Of a stretch of DNA of 37,580 nt, positions 19,136 to 25,518 are shown piece after piece. Position numbers and translations under genes: made by a program. The notes under the pieces were generated by a model that did not search any database, was not told the DNA's origin, and saw only the letters and a program-made list of their open reading frames with translations. This DNA comes from an uncultured Porphyromonadaceae bacterium. Lineage in GTDB: Bacteria; Bacteroidota; Bacteroidia; Bacteroidales; Muribaculaceae. The stretch lies in assembly GCA_945916235.1 (NCBI GenBank), contig CAMEGQ010000019.1, positions 1-37,580 of the forward strand, read 5' to 3'. How positions within the stretch are numbered: the stretch's first letter is position 1; the number at the start of each line of letters is the position of its first letter.

Positions 19136-20046
19136 ATCAAATAGTTTTCTAATCCATTTCTCAATATAGACTCACGCATGTGTTGCGTGAAATCATTCAT
19201 CCAATCTATATTACTTATTATCCACTCGTGAATATCATATCCCGTAAAATCCCTTATTCTGTCATATGTGCCTACTCCACATGAGATCTCCCATACTCCA
19301 GAATTCTGAAGAGTCGTAAGATAATGATTATTGTCTGTTGAACGAACAAAAATCAAACATTTATAATTGTCGGTCTCAATATTTTGATAGATGCTTCCTA
19401 CTAACAGCAGCCTATTTGTATTGCCTTTCTCATTCGAGCCAAAACCACTTTTGAAATCAACTACGTATTTATTTGTCCCATCTGTAAAATGAAGGTCACA
19501 TTCAAGTTGAATTTCCCCAGAGGTAACAAGACCCCAAACTTTATCATAATATTTTTTTAGCTGAGCTTTCTCTTTTGTCTTTATACGCAATCCATCGATA
19601 TAATTAGATATTTCAGTGGTGAGATTTCGTTTTACGTCTTCAAACAATGGAGGGACAAATAATCTAATGTTTGTCAAAGGATATATAAAACACAATTTGC
19701 AGAATGGTTCCCATAATTCACCGACACGACGTGAGAACGCCATATACTCATACTCCCAAATAGAATTTCTCGCTTCAAGCATCACTACATTATTAGTGTA
19801 TGTTATCATCAAGACGCATTCAAGTAGCTCCTGGTTAGACCAATGCTCAGCCCTTGCACATTCGTATACGATAGTAAGCAAGTTTTCCTTGCACTGTATT
19901 ATCGCCTTGTTAAGTGCTGATGCTTTCTTTTTGAAGTCCGTTGGAGCGTAATTAAGAGCAAGTTCGCTTAATATCTCACTGGCACGACTTCTAAAATAAG
20001 TAAGGAGTCCGGCTTTATTCCTTTTTAGTTCTTTGTTGATTTCCAT
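19129..20046 (-). CDS. Putative type II restriction endonuclease (PD-(D/E)XK-like)
   Basis: The gene lies directly upstream of, and is coupled to, the adenine methyltransferase, the standard place for the partner nuclease. From MEINKELKRN the protein has 305 aa. A plausible catalytic core is at residues 178-199: GEIQLECDLHF, then KYVVDFKSG, giving acidic residue(s) E182/D184 and D197-x-K199, followed by an amphipathic segment. The N-terminal 150 residues are helical and have no motif I recognise. The frame continues 30 codons upstream to 20136, but that part looks like leader sequence. The gene is AT-rich like the methyltransferase. The endonuclease role rests on context plus the motif; the target sequence is unknown. 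Confidence 0.7.
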   Translation of the reverse strand: MEINKELKRNKAGLLTYFRSRASEILSELALNYAPTDFKKKASALNKAIIQCKENLLTIVYECARAEHWSNQELLECVLMITYTNNVVMLEARNSIWEYEYMAFSRRVGELWEPFCKLCFIYPLTNIRLFVPPLFEDVKRNLTTEISNYIDGLRIKTKEKAQLKKYYDKVWGLVTSGEIQLECDLHFTDGTNKYVVDFKSGFGSNEKGNTNRLLLVGSIYQNIETDNYKCLIFVRSTDNNHYLTTLQNSGVWEISCGVGTYDRIRDFTGYDIHEWIISNIDWMNDFTQHMRESILRNGLENYLIW

Positions 20047-20201
20047 AATTGGGTTAAGCTTATAACAATGGTTAGATGCTCTTATCCCCGAAGGATGACT
20101 AAGATGCACCTCATCGCCAATTAAGGGACGTTCCAAACATGGTGCGAATATAGCGAAAATAATTCAATTTCCATCTATCCCGACAGGAAAAATTAAAAAG
20201 G

Positions 20202-20236
20202 AAATGGAGTGTAACTCGTTGAGCTTCACTCCATTT
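20202..20236. terminator. Hairpin between tRNA-Glu and the restriction gene
   Basis: A perfect 10-bp stem (AAATGGAGTG with CACTCCATTT) has T-rich sequence on both sides. It can back up termination of the tRNA-Glu transcript on the minus strand and would insulate the restriction-modification genes from it. Confidence 0.65.
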
Positions 20237-20307
20237 TTGCTATCGTTGGTTAGTGAACTTACTTCACCCCCTCGAAATTCGGGACGGGAAATGTTCCGGT
20301 ATTATAT

Positions 20308-20344
20308 GAAAAAAGCGATGAAACGGGCATCCGAATCATCGCTT
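20308..20344 (-). terminator. Terminator of tRNA-Glu
   Basis: On the minus strand, AAGCGATGA and TCATCGCTT form a perfect 9-bp stem with a 14-nt loop, followed by a run of T. It starts five bases after the tRNA 3' end. Confidence 0.9.
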
Positions 20345-20348
20345 CGTG

Positions 20349-20421
20349 TAGCGAATCTGGGAATCGAACCCAGGTCTCCACCGTGAGAGGGTGGCGTGCT
20401 AGGCCACTACACTAAATCGCC
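20349..20421 (-). tRNA. tRNA-Glu (anticodon CTC)
   Basis: A 73-nt cloverleaf. The anticodon stem CCACC/GGTGG encloses CTCTCAC, giving anticodon CTC (codon GAG). The T arm CTGGG-TTCGATT-CCCAG is normal and the discriminator is A. The acceptor stem is imperfect: GGCGATT against ATTCGCT gives G1-U72 and a U6-U67 mismatch. CCA is not encoded. It has its own promoter and terminator. Confidence 0.93.
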
Positions 20422-20491
20422 ATTTTCCCGGTTTTTGCTCTTTCAAGCTTTTAGTTGACCCTCGCTTGGGTCATCCCCGGTTTTGACGATG

Positions 20492-20522
20492 CAAAGTTAA
20501 GCCTTTTCCCCGAATCCACCAA
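20492..20522 (-). promoter_or_regulatory. Promoter of tRNA-Glu
   Basis: On the minus strand, TTG (20520-20522) and TAACTTTG (20492-20499) fit the Bacteroidota consensus, with about 65 nt of leader before the tRNA. Confidence 0.65.
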
Positions 20523-20631
20523 ATCTTTTCCCCACATTTTCCAAAAAAATCTGCGCTATTACCCCGAATGCCATTCGGAATGTTTCCGTTTTGCATTGAT
20601 TATCAGCCTTCGAAAAGCGGATGAAGGCGGA

Positions 20632-21783
20632 TTATTCGGCGAGCAGGTAGTTCGCGCTTCGGCCGCCTTCACCGCTGTTGCGTAGCATCCCTTTGGCTAT
20701 CAGGTCGTTGATGTCGCGCAGGGCGGTGTCTTGTGAGCAACTGCAAATTTTTGCCCACTTTGACGTAGTCAGTTTCCCCTCAAAGCCATCCCACAGGCGG
20801 TTGATGATTTTGCGCTGTCGTTCGTTGATCGCTACATCCCGGAATTTGTCCCAGTAAGCGGCCTTCGCTAATGTGCGTTCGATGATGGCCGACGTTCGTG
20901 TAATCGCTTTTTCCAGACAATCGAAAAACCATAGAAGCCATTCCGTGATATCGAGCCCGCCTTTCTGTGTACGTTCAAGAATCTCGTAATACGCCTTCTT
21001 ATTACGGTTGATTTCCGCCGACATGCTGTAATACCGACCGGAATCGATGTCGAGCCGGGCAAGCATCATGTCGGCAAGTGTTCGGCTTATGCGGCCGTTA
21101 CCATCGTCAAAAGGATGTATGGTTACAAACCAGAGATGAGCCACCGCGGCCATAATAAAGGGGGAGAGGTTGGCGGTGTTGCACCAGGCAATCAGCCGCG
21201 CCATCTGAGCCGGAACATCGGCCGAAGCCGGAGCCTCATAATGCACTTTCTCATGGCCGAATGCACCGGACACCACCTGCATAGGCTCTTCTCCTTTTCG
21301 CCAGTCGGCTACGGTGATGCTGCGCATACCGCTTCTGCCCAATGGGAAAAGTGCCGCATGCCATCCGAACAGCCGGTCGGCTGTCAGTGGCGTTCTGCAA
21401 TTGTGCACGGCATCGAGCATCACATCAACCAATCCCTCCACATAGTGATCTTCGGCTATCACGCCTTCTTCCTCGATACCAAGCCGTCGGGCGATACTGC
21501 TCCTCACTGAATCGGGATTGAGGCGAACACCTTCAATCTCTGACGAACTGATCAACTCATCTGTCATTGCCGACAGCGACGAACGGCTTTTTTCATTAAA
21601 ACCGAGCATCGACATCCTGCCGTTCAGAAGTCCATGTAAATTGCTGAGACGGCTCATCGGCTCAAGCAATGCTCCTTCATCCCATCTGAAATCGGGCCAG
21701 TCGCTCTTCTGCCAGATATAGCTGCTGCTATGGTATCTGGTGAATCTCTTGTTGTTGCCGTTGTGTCTTTGTTCGTCTGTCAT
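20632..21783 (-). CDS. Fic family protein with DUF4172 and C-terminal winged helix
   Basis: Fic proteins usually transfer AMP from ATP to a hydroxyl side chain of a target protein. The active-site loop HPFDDGNGRISR (catalytic His223) is intact, so the protein should be active. The N-terminal domain (about 20-100, with YIWQKSDWPDFRWD) is DUF4172-like and contains the autoinhibitory motif SSEIEG (Ser80 to Gly85, inhibitory Glu84), which makes it a class II Fic protein. The last 55 residues (RKIINRLWDGFEGKLTTSKWAKI, then TALRDINDLIAKGML) form a winged-helix DNA-binding domain. The length of 383 aa is typical. No separate antitoxin gene is present. The promoter just before it carries a 9-bp inverted repeat, so self-regulation through the winged helix is plausible. 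Confidence 0.92.
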   Translation of the reverse strand: MTDEQRHNGNNKRFTRYHSSSYIWQKSDWPDFRWDEGALLEPMSRLSNLHGLLNGRMSMLGFNEKSRSSLSAMTDELISSSEIEGVRLNPDSVRSSIARRLGIEEEGVIAEDHYVEGLVDVMLDAVHNCRTPLTADRLFGWHAALFPLGRSGMRSITVADWRKGEEPMQVVSGAFGHEKVHYEAPASADVPAQMARLIAWCNTANLSPFIMAAVAHLWFVTIHPFDDGNGRISRTLADMMLARLDIDSGRYYSMSAEINRNKKAYYEILERTQKGGLDITEWLLWFFDCLEKAITRTSAIIERTLAKAAYWDKFRDVAINERQRKIINRLWDGFEGKLTTSKWAKICSCSQDTALRDINDLIAKGMLRNSGEGGRSANYLLAE

Positions 21784-21787
21784 GCCG

Positions 21788-21830
21788 CAAATTTAAAGAA
21801 TTGCGGTGAAAAAGCCAAATATTCACCGCA
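21788..21830 (-). promoter_or_regulatory. fic promoter with inverted-repeat operator
   Basis: On the minus strand, TTTG at 21816-21819 and TAAATTTG at 21788-21795 form a consensus promoter. A perfect inverted repeat, TGCGGTGAA (21802-21810) and TTCACCGCA (21822-21830), frames the -33 element with 11 nt between its arms. The -7 element ends 4 nt before the ATG at 21783, so the mRNA is predicted to be leaderless. A smaller palindrome (CCGCA...TGCGG) overlaps the outer arm at about 21826-21839. Confidence 0.7.
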
Positions 21831-21918
21831 TTTTTGCGGCGAATGCGCAAAGTAATCTCCGCAACCCTGCTTCCGGAGGCCTATACCCCGGCGCTAATAC
21901 ATTGTCTGTGTTTGATTT

Positions 21919-21935
21919 ATAGCCGAACCGGCTAT
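21919..21935 (-). terminator. Weak hairpin at the FNT transporter stop codon
   Basis: ATAGCCG and CGGCTAT pair around a 3-nt loop and the stem touches the stop codon. The minus strand continues without a good T run, so it may be a weak terminator or a 3'-end stabiliser. Confidence 0.4.
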
Positions 21936-22720
21936 TATTTTGATGAGCGGGCGTGGAGACGGTAGAAGAGGGCGCCGACAAGCAGGGCACCTCCGACGAT
22001 GTTGCCGAGGGTGACGGGGATGAGGTTGTGCATCAGGCCCCAAAAATCTACGTTGCCGCCTTCCATCATGCCGGCGGGGATGAAGAACATGTTGGCGATG
22101 CTGTGCTCGAATCCGAGCGCAACGAAAGTGCCTACGGGAATCAGACATGCCAGAAATTTTGACGGAAGGGTATCGACCATCAGGCATAGCCACACGGCCA
22201 GACATACACACCAGTTGGCGGCAATCCCTTTGAGGAAGGCTGTCAGCGGCGGCAGAGCTGCTTTGGCTTCAGCGATTCCCACCACAGCCGAATGATACGG
22301 CTCGGCGGCGGTCAGACCGCAGAGATACACGCACAGGTAAGTAAACACCAAGGCTCCCGCAAAATTGAACAGCCATACCAGAGTCCAGTGGACTACCATC
22401 TTGCCCGGCGTGTAGCGACGGCGGGCACAACCCGGCACGAGCGTGGCGTTGTTTCCCGTAAAGAGTTCGGCCCCGAAAGTGACAATCAGGAACAGCCCCA
22501 CCGGGAAGGTGAGCCCGCTCAGCAGGCGCTGGATGGCGGGATTGCTCTCCATTGCTCCGGCCATGCCGAATCCGGCGATTACCGACAGGATGCCGCCCAG
22601 AGCGATGAAGGCTCCGGCCATCACCGACAGCACGGCAAGCCGCTTGAGCGACATAGCGGTTTTGCCCTGACCTATGGCGTCGATTTTTTCAATAAGGTCT
22701 GCGTGAGGTGTGATAGACAT
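21935..22720 (-). CDS. Formate/nitrite transporter (FNT) family channel
   Basis: A pentameric inner-membrane channel for small monovalent anions such as formate, nitrite, acetate or lactate. The 261 aa have six predicted membrane segments. Family motifs are present: FGAELFTGNNATLV (second half of the first re-entrant region), KGIAANWCVCLAVWLC and the conserved FEHSIANMFFIP with the central pore His, then GNIVGGALLVGALF. It starts 18 bp after the butyrate kinase stop, so it is very likely in one operon with ptb and buk. That context suggests a short-chain fatty acid or formate as substrate, more likely than nitrite, but the sequence alone cannot decide. Confidence 0.9.
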   Translation of the reverse strand: MSITPHADLIEKIDAIGQGKTAMSLKRLAVLSVMAGAFIALGGILSVIAGFGMAGAMESNPAIQRLLSGLTFPVGLFLIVTFGAELFTGNNATLVPGCARRRYTPGKMVVHWTLVWLFNFAGALVFTYLCVYLCGLTAAEPYHSAVVGIAEAKAALPPLTAFLKGIAANWCVCLAVWLCLMVDTLPSKFLACLIPVGTFVALGFEHSIANMFFIPAGMMEGGNVDFWGLMHNLIPVTLGNIVGGALLVGALFYRLHARSSK

Positions 22721-22738
22721 GGCCTTGGTCGTGGGGCG

Positions 22739-23860
22739 TTAGTTCATACGCGGATTGGTGGCCTGCGATGCCGTCTTTTTCTGAGTGTAGGTCTTTACCG
22801 GGATGGTGCCGTTGAGCGCTCCGAGCGCGTTCAGAGCCAGTGCTTCGAGCTCATCCTCGCCGGGGAATACGGCTACGGGAGCGATGAAGTCTATCTTGCT
22901 TACCAGTCGGCTCGTTACATATTCCGAATGGGCGATGCCGCCGGTAATAAGCACCGCATCGACCTGACCGTGGAATACGGGCGTCAGCGCCGCTATGTTC
23001 TTGGCTATCTGATATATCATGGCGTCGAGTACCAGTTGCGCGTATTTGTCGCCGCCCTCGATGCGGGCCACGATCTCGGGAATGTGGGTGGTGCCCAGAT
23101 GGGCGGCCAGTCCGGCTTTGCCGCTTATGCGCTGGAGCAGCTCGTCTTTGCTGTAACGACCTGAATAGCAGAGGTCGATCAAGGCGCCAGAAGGGAGCGA
23201 ACCGGCGCGTTCGGGCGAGAAGGGGCCTTCGCCGTCGAAGGCGTTGTTAACGTCGACCACGCGGCCATGCTTGTGGGCTCCGACAGAGATGCCGCCGCCC
23301 ATGTGCACGATAATCAGATTCATATCCTCATAGCGCACAGGCTTTCCCGGGTGCTCTTTGCTGAGCTGAGCTGCGTATCGGCGTCCGATGGCGCGCTGGT
23401 TCAGGGCATGCCATGTGGTGATTCGCGGCATCAGCGGCGAGCCGGTCACGCGGGCCACGTCATCGAGTTCATCGACTATTCCCGGGTCGGCGATGTACGA
23501 TTTGCACCCTATCTCGTCGGCGAGATTGCGCGCGATGAGGCATCCGAGGTTGCAGGCGTGGCTGCGGCGCACTTTGTGGATGTCGGTCACCATGGCGTCG
23601 TTGACCTCGTATACTCCGCCGGGGATAGGCCGCAGCAGACCGCCGCGCCCGATTACGGCATCGAATTCCAGAGGTATGCCATTCTCGGCCAGCGCATTGA
23701 GGATCAGATGCTTGCGGTAGTCAAACTGGTCGATGACTTTCGAAAACGGTTCGAGATCCTCCACGCTGTGGCGCAGAGTGAGGTCGAACACTTTATGGTT
23801 ATCTTCGTAGACGGCCATTTTCGTTGAAGTAGATCCGGGATTTATGGCAAGTATCTTCAT
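22739..23860 (-). CDS. buk: Butyrate kinase
   Basis: Makes butyrate and ATP from butyryl phosphate (or the reverse); related enzymes accept branched-chain acyl phosphates. The ASKHA-fold acetate kinase family motifs are present: ILAINPGSTSTKMAVYE at the N-terminus, AVIGRGGLLRPIPGGVYEVN, LIIVHMGGGISVGAHKHGRVVDVNNA (phosphate-binding), GPFSPERAGSLP, and AVLITGGIAHSEYV (adenosine-binding). The length of 373 aa is slightly longer than many Buk proteins because of a lysine/threonine-rich tail. It lies between ptb (84-bp gap) and the FNT channel (18-bp gap). Specificity for butyrate rather than isobutyrate or isovalerate is not proven. Confidence 0.95.
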   Translation of the reverse strand: MKILAINPGSTSTKMAVYEDNHKVFDLTLRHSVEDLEPFSKVIDQFDYRKHLILNALAENGIPLEFDAVIGRGGLLRPIPGGVYEVNDAMVTDIHKVRRSHACNLGCLIARNLADEIGCKSYIADPGIVDELDDVARVTGSPLMPRITTWHALNQRAIGRRYAAQLSKEHPGKPVRYEDMNLIIVHMGGGISVGAHKHGRVVDVNNAFDGEGPFSPERAGSLPSGALIDLCYSGRYSKDELLQRISGKAGLAAHLGTTHIPEIVARIEGGDKYAQLVLDAMIYQIAKNIAALTPVFHGQVDAVLITGGIAHSEYVTSRLVSKIDFIAPVAVFPGEDELEALALNALGALNGTIPVKTYTQKKTASQATNPRMN

Positions 23861-23944
23861 TGTGGGTGGTTCAGGTTCAAGTTAATCGTTAGGTTAGCTC
23901 TGGCGGCAGCGTCTGCATCGTTCTGCCACCGGTCCGTGGCGCGG

Positions 23945-24859
23945 TCAGCAGCCGCGGTTGATGCAGGCAAGGGCCAGCGAGTAGAATTTCGACTCAGGGG
24001 AGTCGCTGCGCGACGACAGGAGCACGGGGACTGCCGGACCTTGCAGTATGCCGGCCACTGTGGCCGAGGCAAACTGTGTGATGGTCTTGTAGAAGGTGTT
24101 GCCTGCGTCAATGTTGGAGAAGATGAGCAGGTCGGCATTGCCGCATACTTCGCTCTTGATCCCTTTCACGGCGGCGCTGTGGGCATTGCAGGCGCATTTC
24201 ACATCCATCGGACCCCCCAACACGGCTTCTCCAAAGGCGCCCCGGGCGTTCTCGGCTACGAGTGTGGCGTAATCGGTGGAATTGGGGAATTTCGGATTTA
24301 CCTTTTCGGTGAAATGTATCAGCGCCACCATCGGCTTGCTGATGCCGAGACGATGGAGTGTGGCGATGTCGTAGCGCAACATCGCGCGGCGCTGCTCTAT
24401 GGTGGGATAGGGGATTACTGCTACATCCGAGAAGGCAAGCAGTTTGTCATACCCCGGCATCTGGGCTACGCTCAGATGGGTGAGTACATCGCCCGCAGGC
24501 AGCAGACCGTGCTCTTTGTTGAGGATAGCCTTGAGATATACGTCCGTACCGATCAGCCCCTTCATCAGGATGTCGGCGCGTCCGGCGCGAACTTCCTCCA
24601 CTGCTTTGGCCGCTGCCTCGGCTGCGTCAGCGGCTTCGACGATGCGGATAGCCCGGCTGTCGGCTCCCGCCGACTCCATGGCTGCGGCTATCCTCATGGA
24701 ATCGCCGACGAAGATAAGCTCGGCAAACCCTTCGCGCATGGCGCGTAAGGCCGCTTCGGCCGATTCTTCGTCATAAGGACATACCACTGCTATGCGATGG
24801 GTGGCGCAGCTTTGGCGCAACTTTGCCACCATCTCTTCAAATGTGCGGATCGGGGTCAT
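23945..24859 (-). CDS. ptb: Phosphate butyryltransferase (phosphotransacylase)
   Basis: Swaps CoA for phosphate on butyryl-CoA or a related acyl-CoA; with Buk this yields ATP by substrate-level phosphorylation. The PTA_PTB fold is shown by IAVVCPYDEESAEAALRA, LMKGLIGTDVYLKAILNKEHGL with the substrate loop, VIPYPTIEQR, PMDVKCACNAHSAAVKG and ADLLIFSNIDAGNTFYK. At 304 aa it has the Ptb length rather than that of full acetate-type Pta. It is the first gene of ptb-buk-FNT, and a promoter is seen at 24885-24914. No upstream butyryl-CoA synthesis genes are in the window, so the pathway feeding it is unknown. Confidence 0.93.
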   Translation of the reverse strand: MTPIRTFEEMVAKLRQSCATHRIAVVCPYDEESAEAALRAMREGFAELIFVGDSMRIAAAMESAGADSRAIRIVEAADAAEAAAKAVEEVRAGRADILMKGLIGTDVYLKAILNKEHGLLPAGDVLTHLSVAQMPGYDKLLAFSDVAVIPYPTIEQRRAMLRYDIATLHRLGISKPMVALIHFTEKVNPKFPNSTDYATLVAENARGAFGEAVLGGPMDVKCACNAHSAAVKGIKSEVCGNADLLIFSNIDAGNTFYKTITQFASATVAGILQGPAVPVLLSSRSDSPESKFYSLALACINRGC

Positions 24860-24884
24860 GATGTCGGGAAAAGGTTCGTTTCTG

Positions 24885-24914
24885 CAAATATCGCAATTTT
24901 TCAGTGATTTCCAA
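24885..24914 (-). promoter_or_regulatory. Promoter of the ptb-buk-FNT operon
   Basis: On the minus strand TTG (24912-24914) precedes GATATTTG (24885-24892), one mismatch from TAnnTTTG and correctly spaced. The predicted leader to the ptb ATG is about 20 nt. Confidence 0.6.
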
Positions 24915-25060
24915 CGTTATTCCCGATTATTTTTGCTTATCTATTTGCTCAAATTTTAACGCTGAAATTACTAAAATTAATTAAAAACTTGTATCAATAA
25001 TAAAATCAAAATTTTTTGACCAAGAATTATAAAATGTGAAATTCAAAACCGCCCCGATTG

Positions 25061-25089
25061 ATTGCACATTCAAACCTAAAATGTGCAAT
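25061..25089. repeat. Inverted repeat ATTGCACATT...AATGTGCAAT
   Basis: A perfect 10-bp inverted repeat with a 9-nt spacer lies in the AT-rich gap between ptb and the M18 peptidase gene, downstream of the proposed ncRNA terminator. There is no T run. It could be a protein-binding site or a second terminator-like hairpin. Confidence 0.7.
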
Positions 25090-25112
25090 TTCCCCAGCCC
25101 TTATGTGTGCAC

Positions 25113-25328
25113 AAAAATGGAGAAGGCTAACCGATAGTCTTCTCCACTCAATTATTAAATCAGATGAAGAGAAATTTCTTGTAATATAATCAGATGAAGA
25201 GAAATTTTTCTTTCTGATAAACCAAACAAAACTGGTAAACGAAAAACTAAGTTGAACTAATAAATCTGCATTGTGTGTAATCCAATAAGTATTAAAAATC
25301 TTAATTGTCCGCATTATCTGCGATTATG
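25113..25328 (-). ncRNA. Candidate small RNA, about 215 nt
   Basis: This part of the 659-base gap between ptb and the peptidase gene has its own minus-strand promoter (25333-25363) and a hairpin GGAGAAG...CTTCTCC (25119-25145) followed by five T on the minus strand. Between them are two copies of a 20-bp repeat, AATCAGATGAAGAGAAATTT on the plus strand. The only long frame (25314 down to 25027) runs through the terminator, and its product looks like translated low-complexity DNA. No known RNA family is recognised. Identification depends only on these signals. Confidence 0.35.
25158..25207. repeat. 20-bp direct repeat, two copies 30 bp apart
   Basis: AATCAGATGAAGAGAAATTT is found at 25158-25177 and again at 25188-25207, inside the candidate small RNA. 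Only two copies exist and the 10-nt spacer is too short for a CRISPR array. Confidence 0.85.
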
Positions 25329-25332
25329 TTTG

Positions 25333-25363
25333 CAAAGCTAAAGGTTAATTTTGATATATGCAA
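25333..25363 (-). promoter_or_regulatory. Orphan promoter in the ptb/peptidase gap
   Basis: On the minus strand, TTG (25361-25363) and TAGCTTTG (25333-25340) fit the Bacteroidota consensus. No protein gene begins nearby, which is the main argument for a small RNA here. Confidence 0.55.
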
Positions 25364-25441
25364 GCAAAATGCCGGAATATTTTCAAAAATTGTAGCAATA
25401 TGTCAAAATGCCGCTTGCTGTATATAGTTATATATATAAAT

Positions 25442-25471
25442 CATGGGCGCCCCCGGTCGGGAGCGTCCATG
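25442..25471 (-). terminator. Terminator of the M18 peptidase operon
   Basis: CATGGGCGC and GCGTCCATG form a 9-bp stem with one G-U pair and a C/G-rich inner part. The minus strand continues into ATTTATATATAT, so T-rich sequence follows. Confidence 0.7.
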
Positions 25472-25518
25472 AGATGAAGAGCCGGTTCGACAATCTATGT
25501 TAACGGCCTCAGGCCGGT

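Noticed and set aside
19129-20136. Longer start (20136) for the restriction endonuclease
   Set aside because: The extra 30 codons look like a leader; the A-rich context and compositional fit favour MEINKEL at 20046.
20204-20386. 60-aa plus-strand ORF
   Set aside because: It covers two terminators and part of tRNA-Glu.
25158-25207. Possible CRISPR array
   Set aside because: Only two repeats with a 10-nt spacer, and no cas genes in the window.
25027-25314. 95-aa minus-strand ORF
   Set aside because: It runs through a terminator hairpin and the 20-bp repeats, and has no domain or family pattern.
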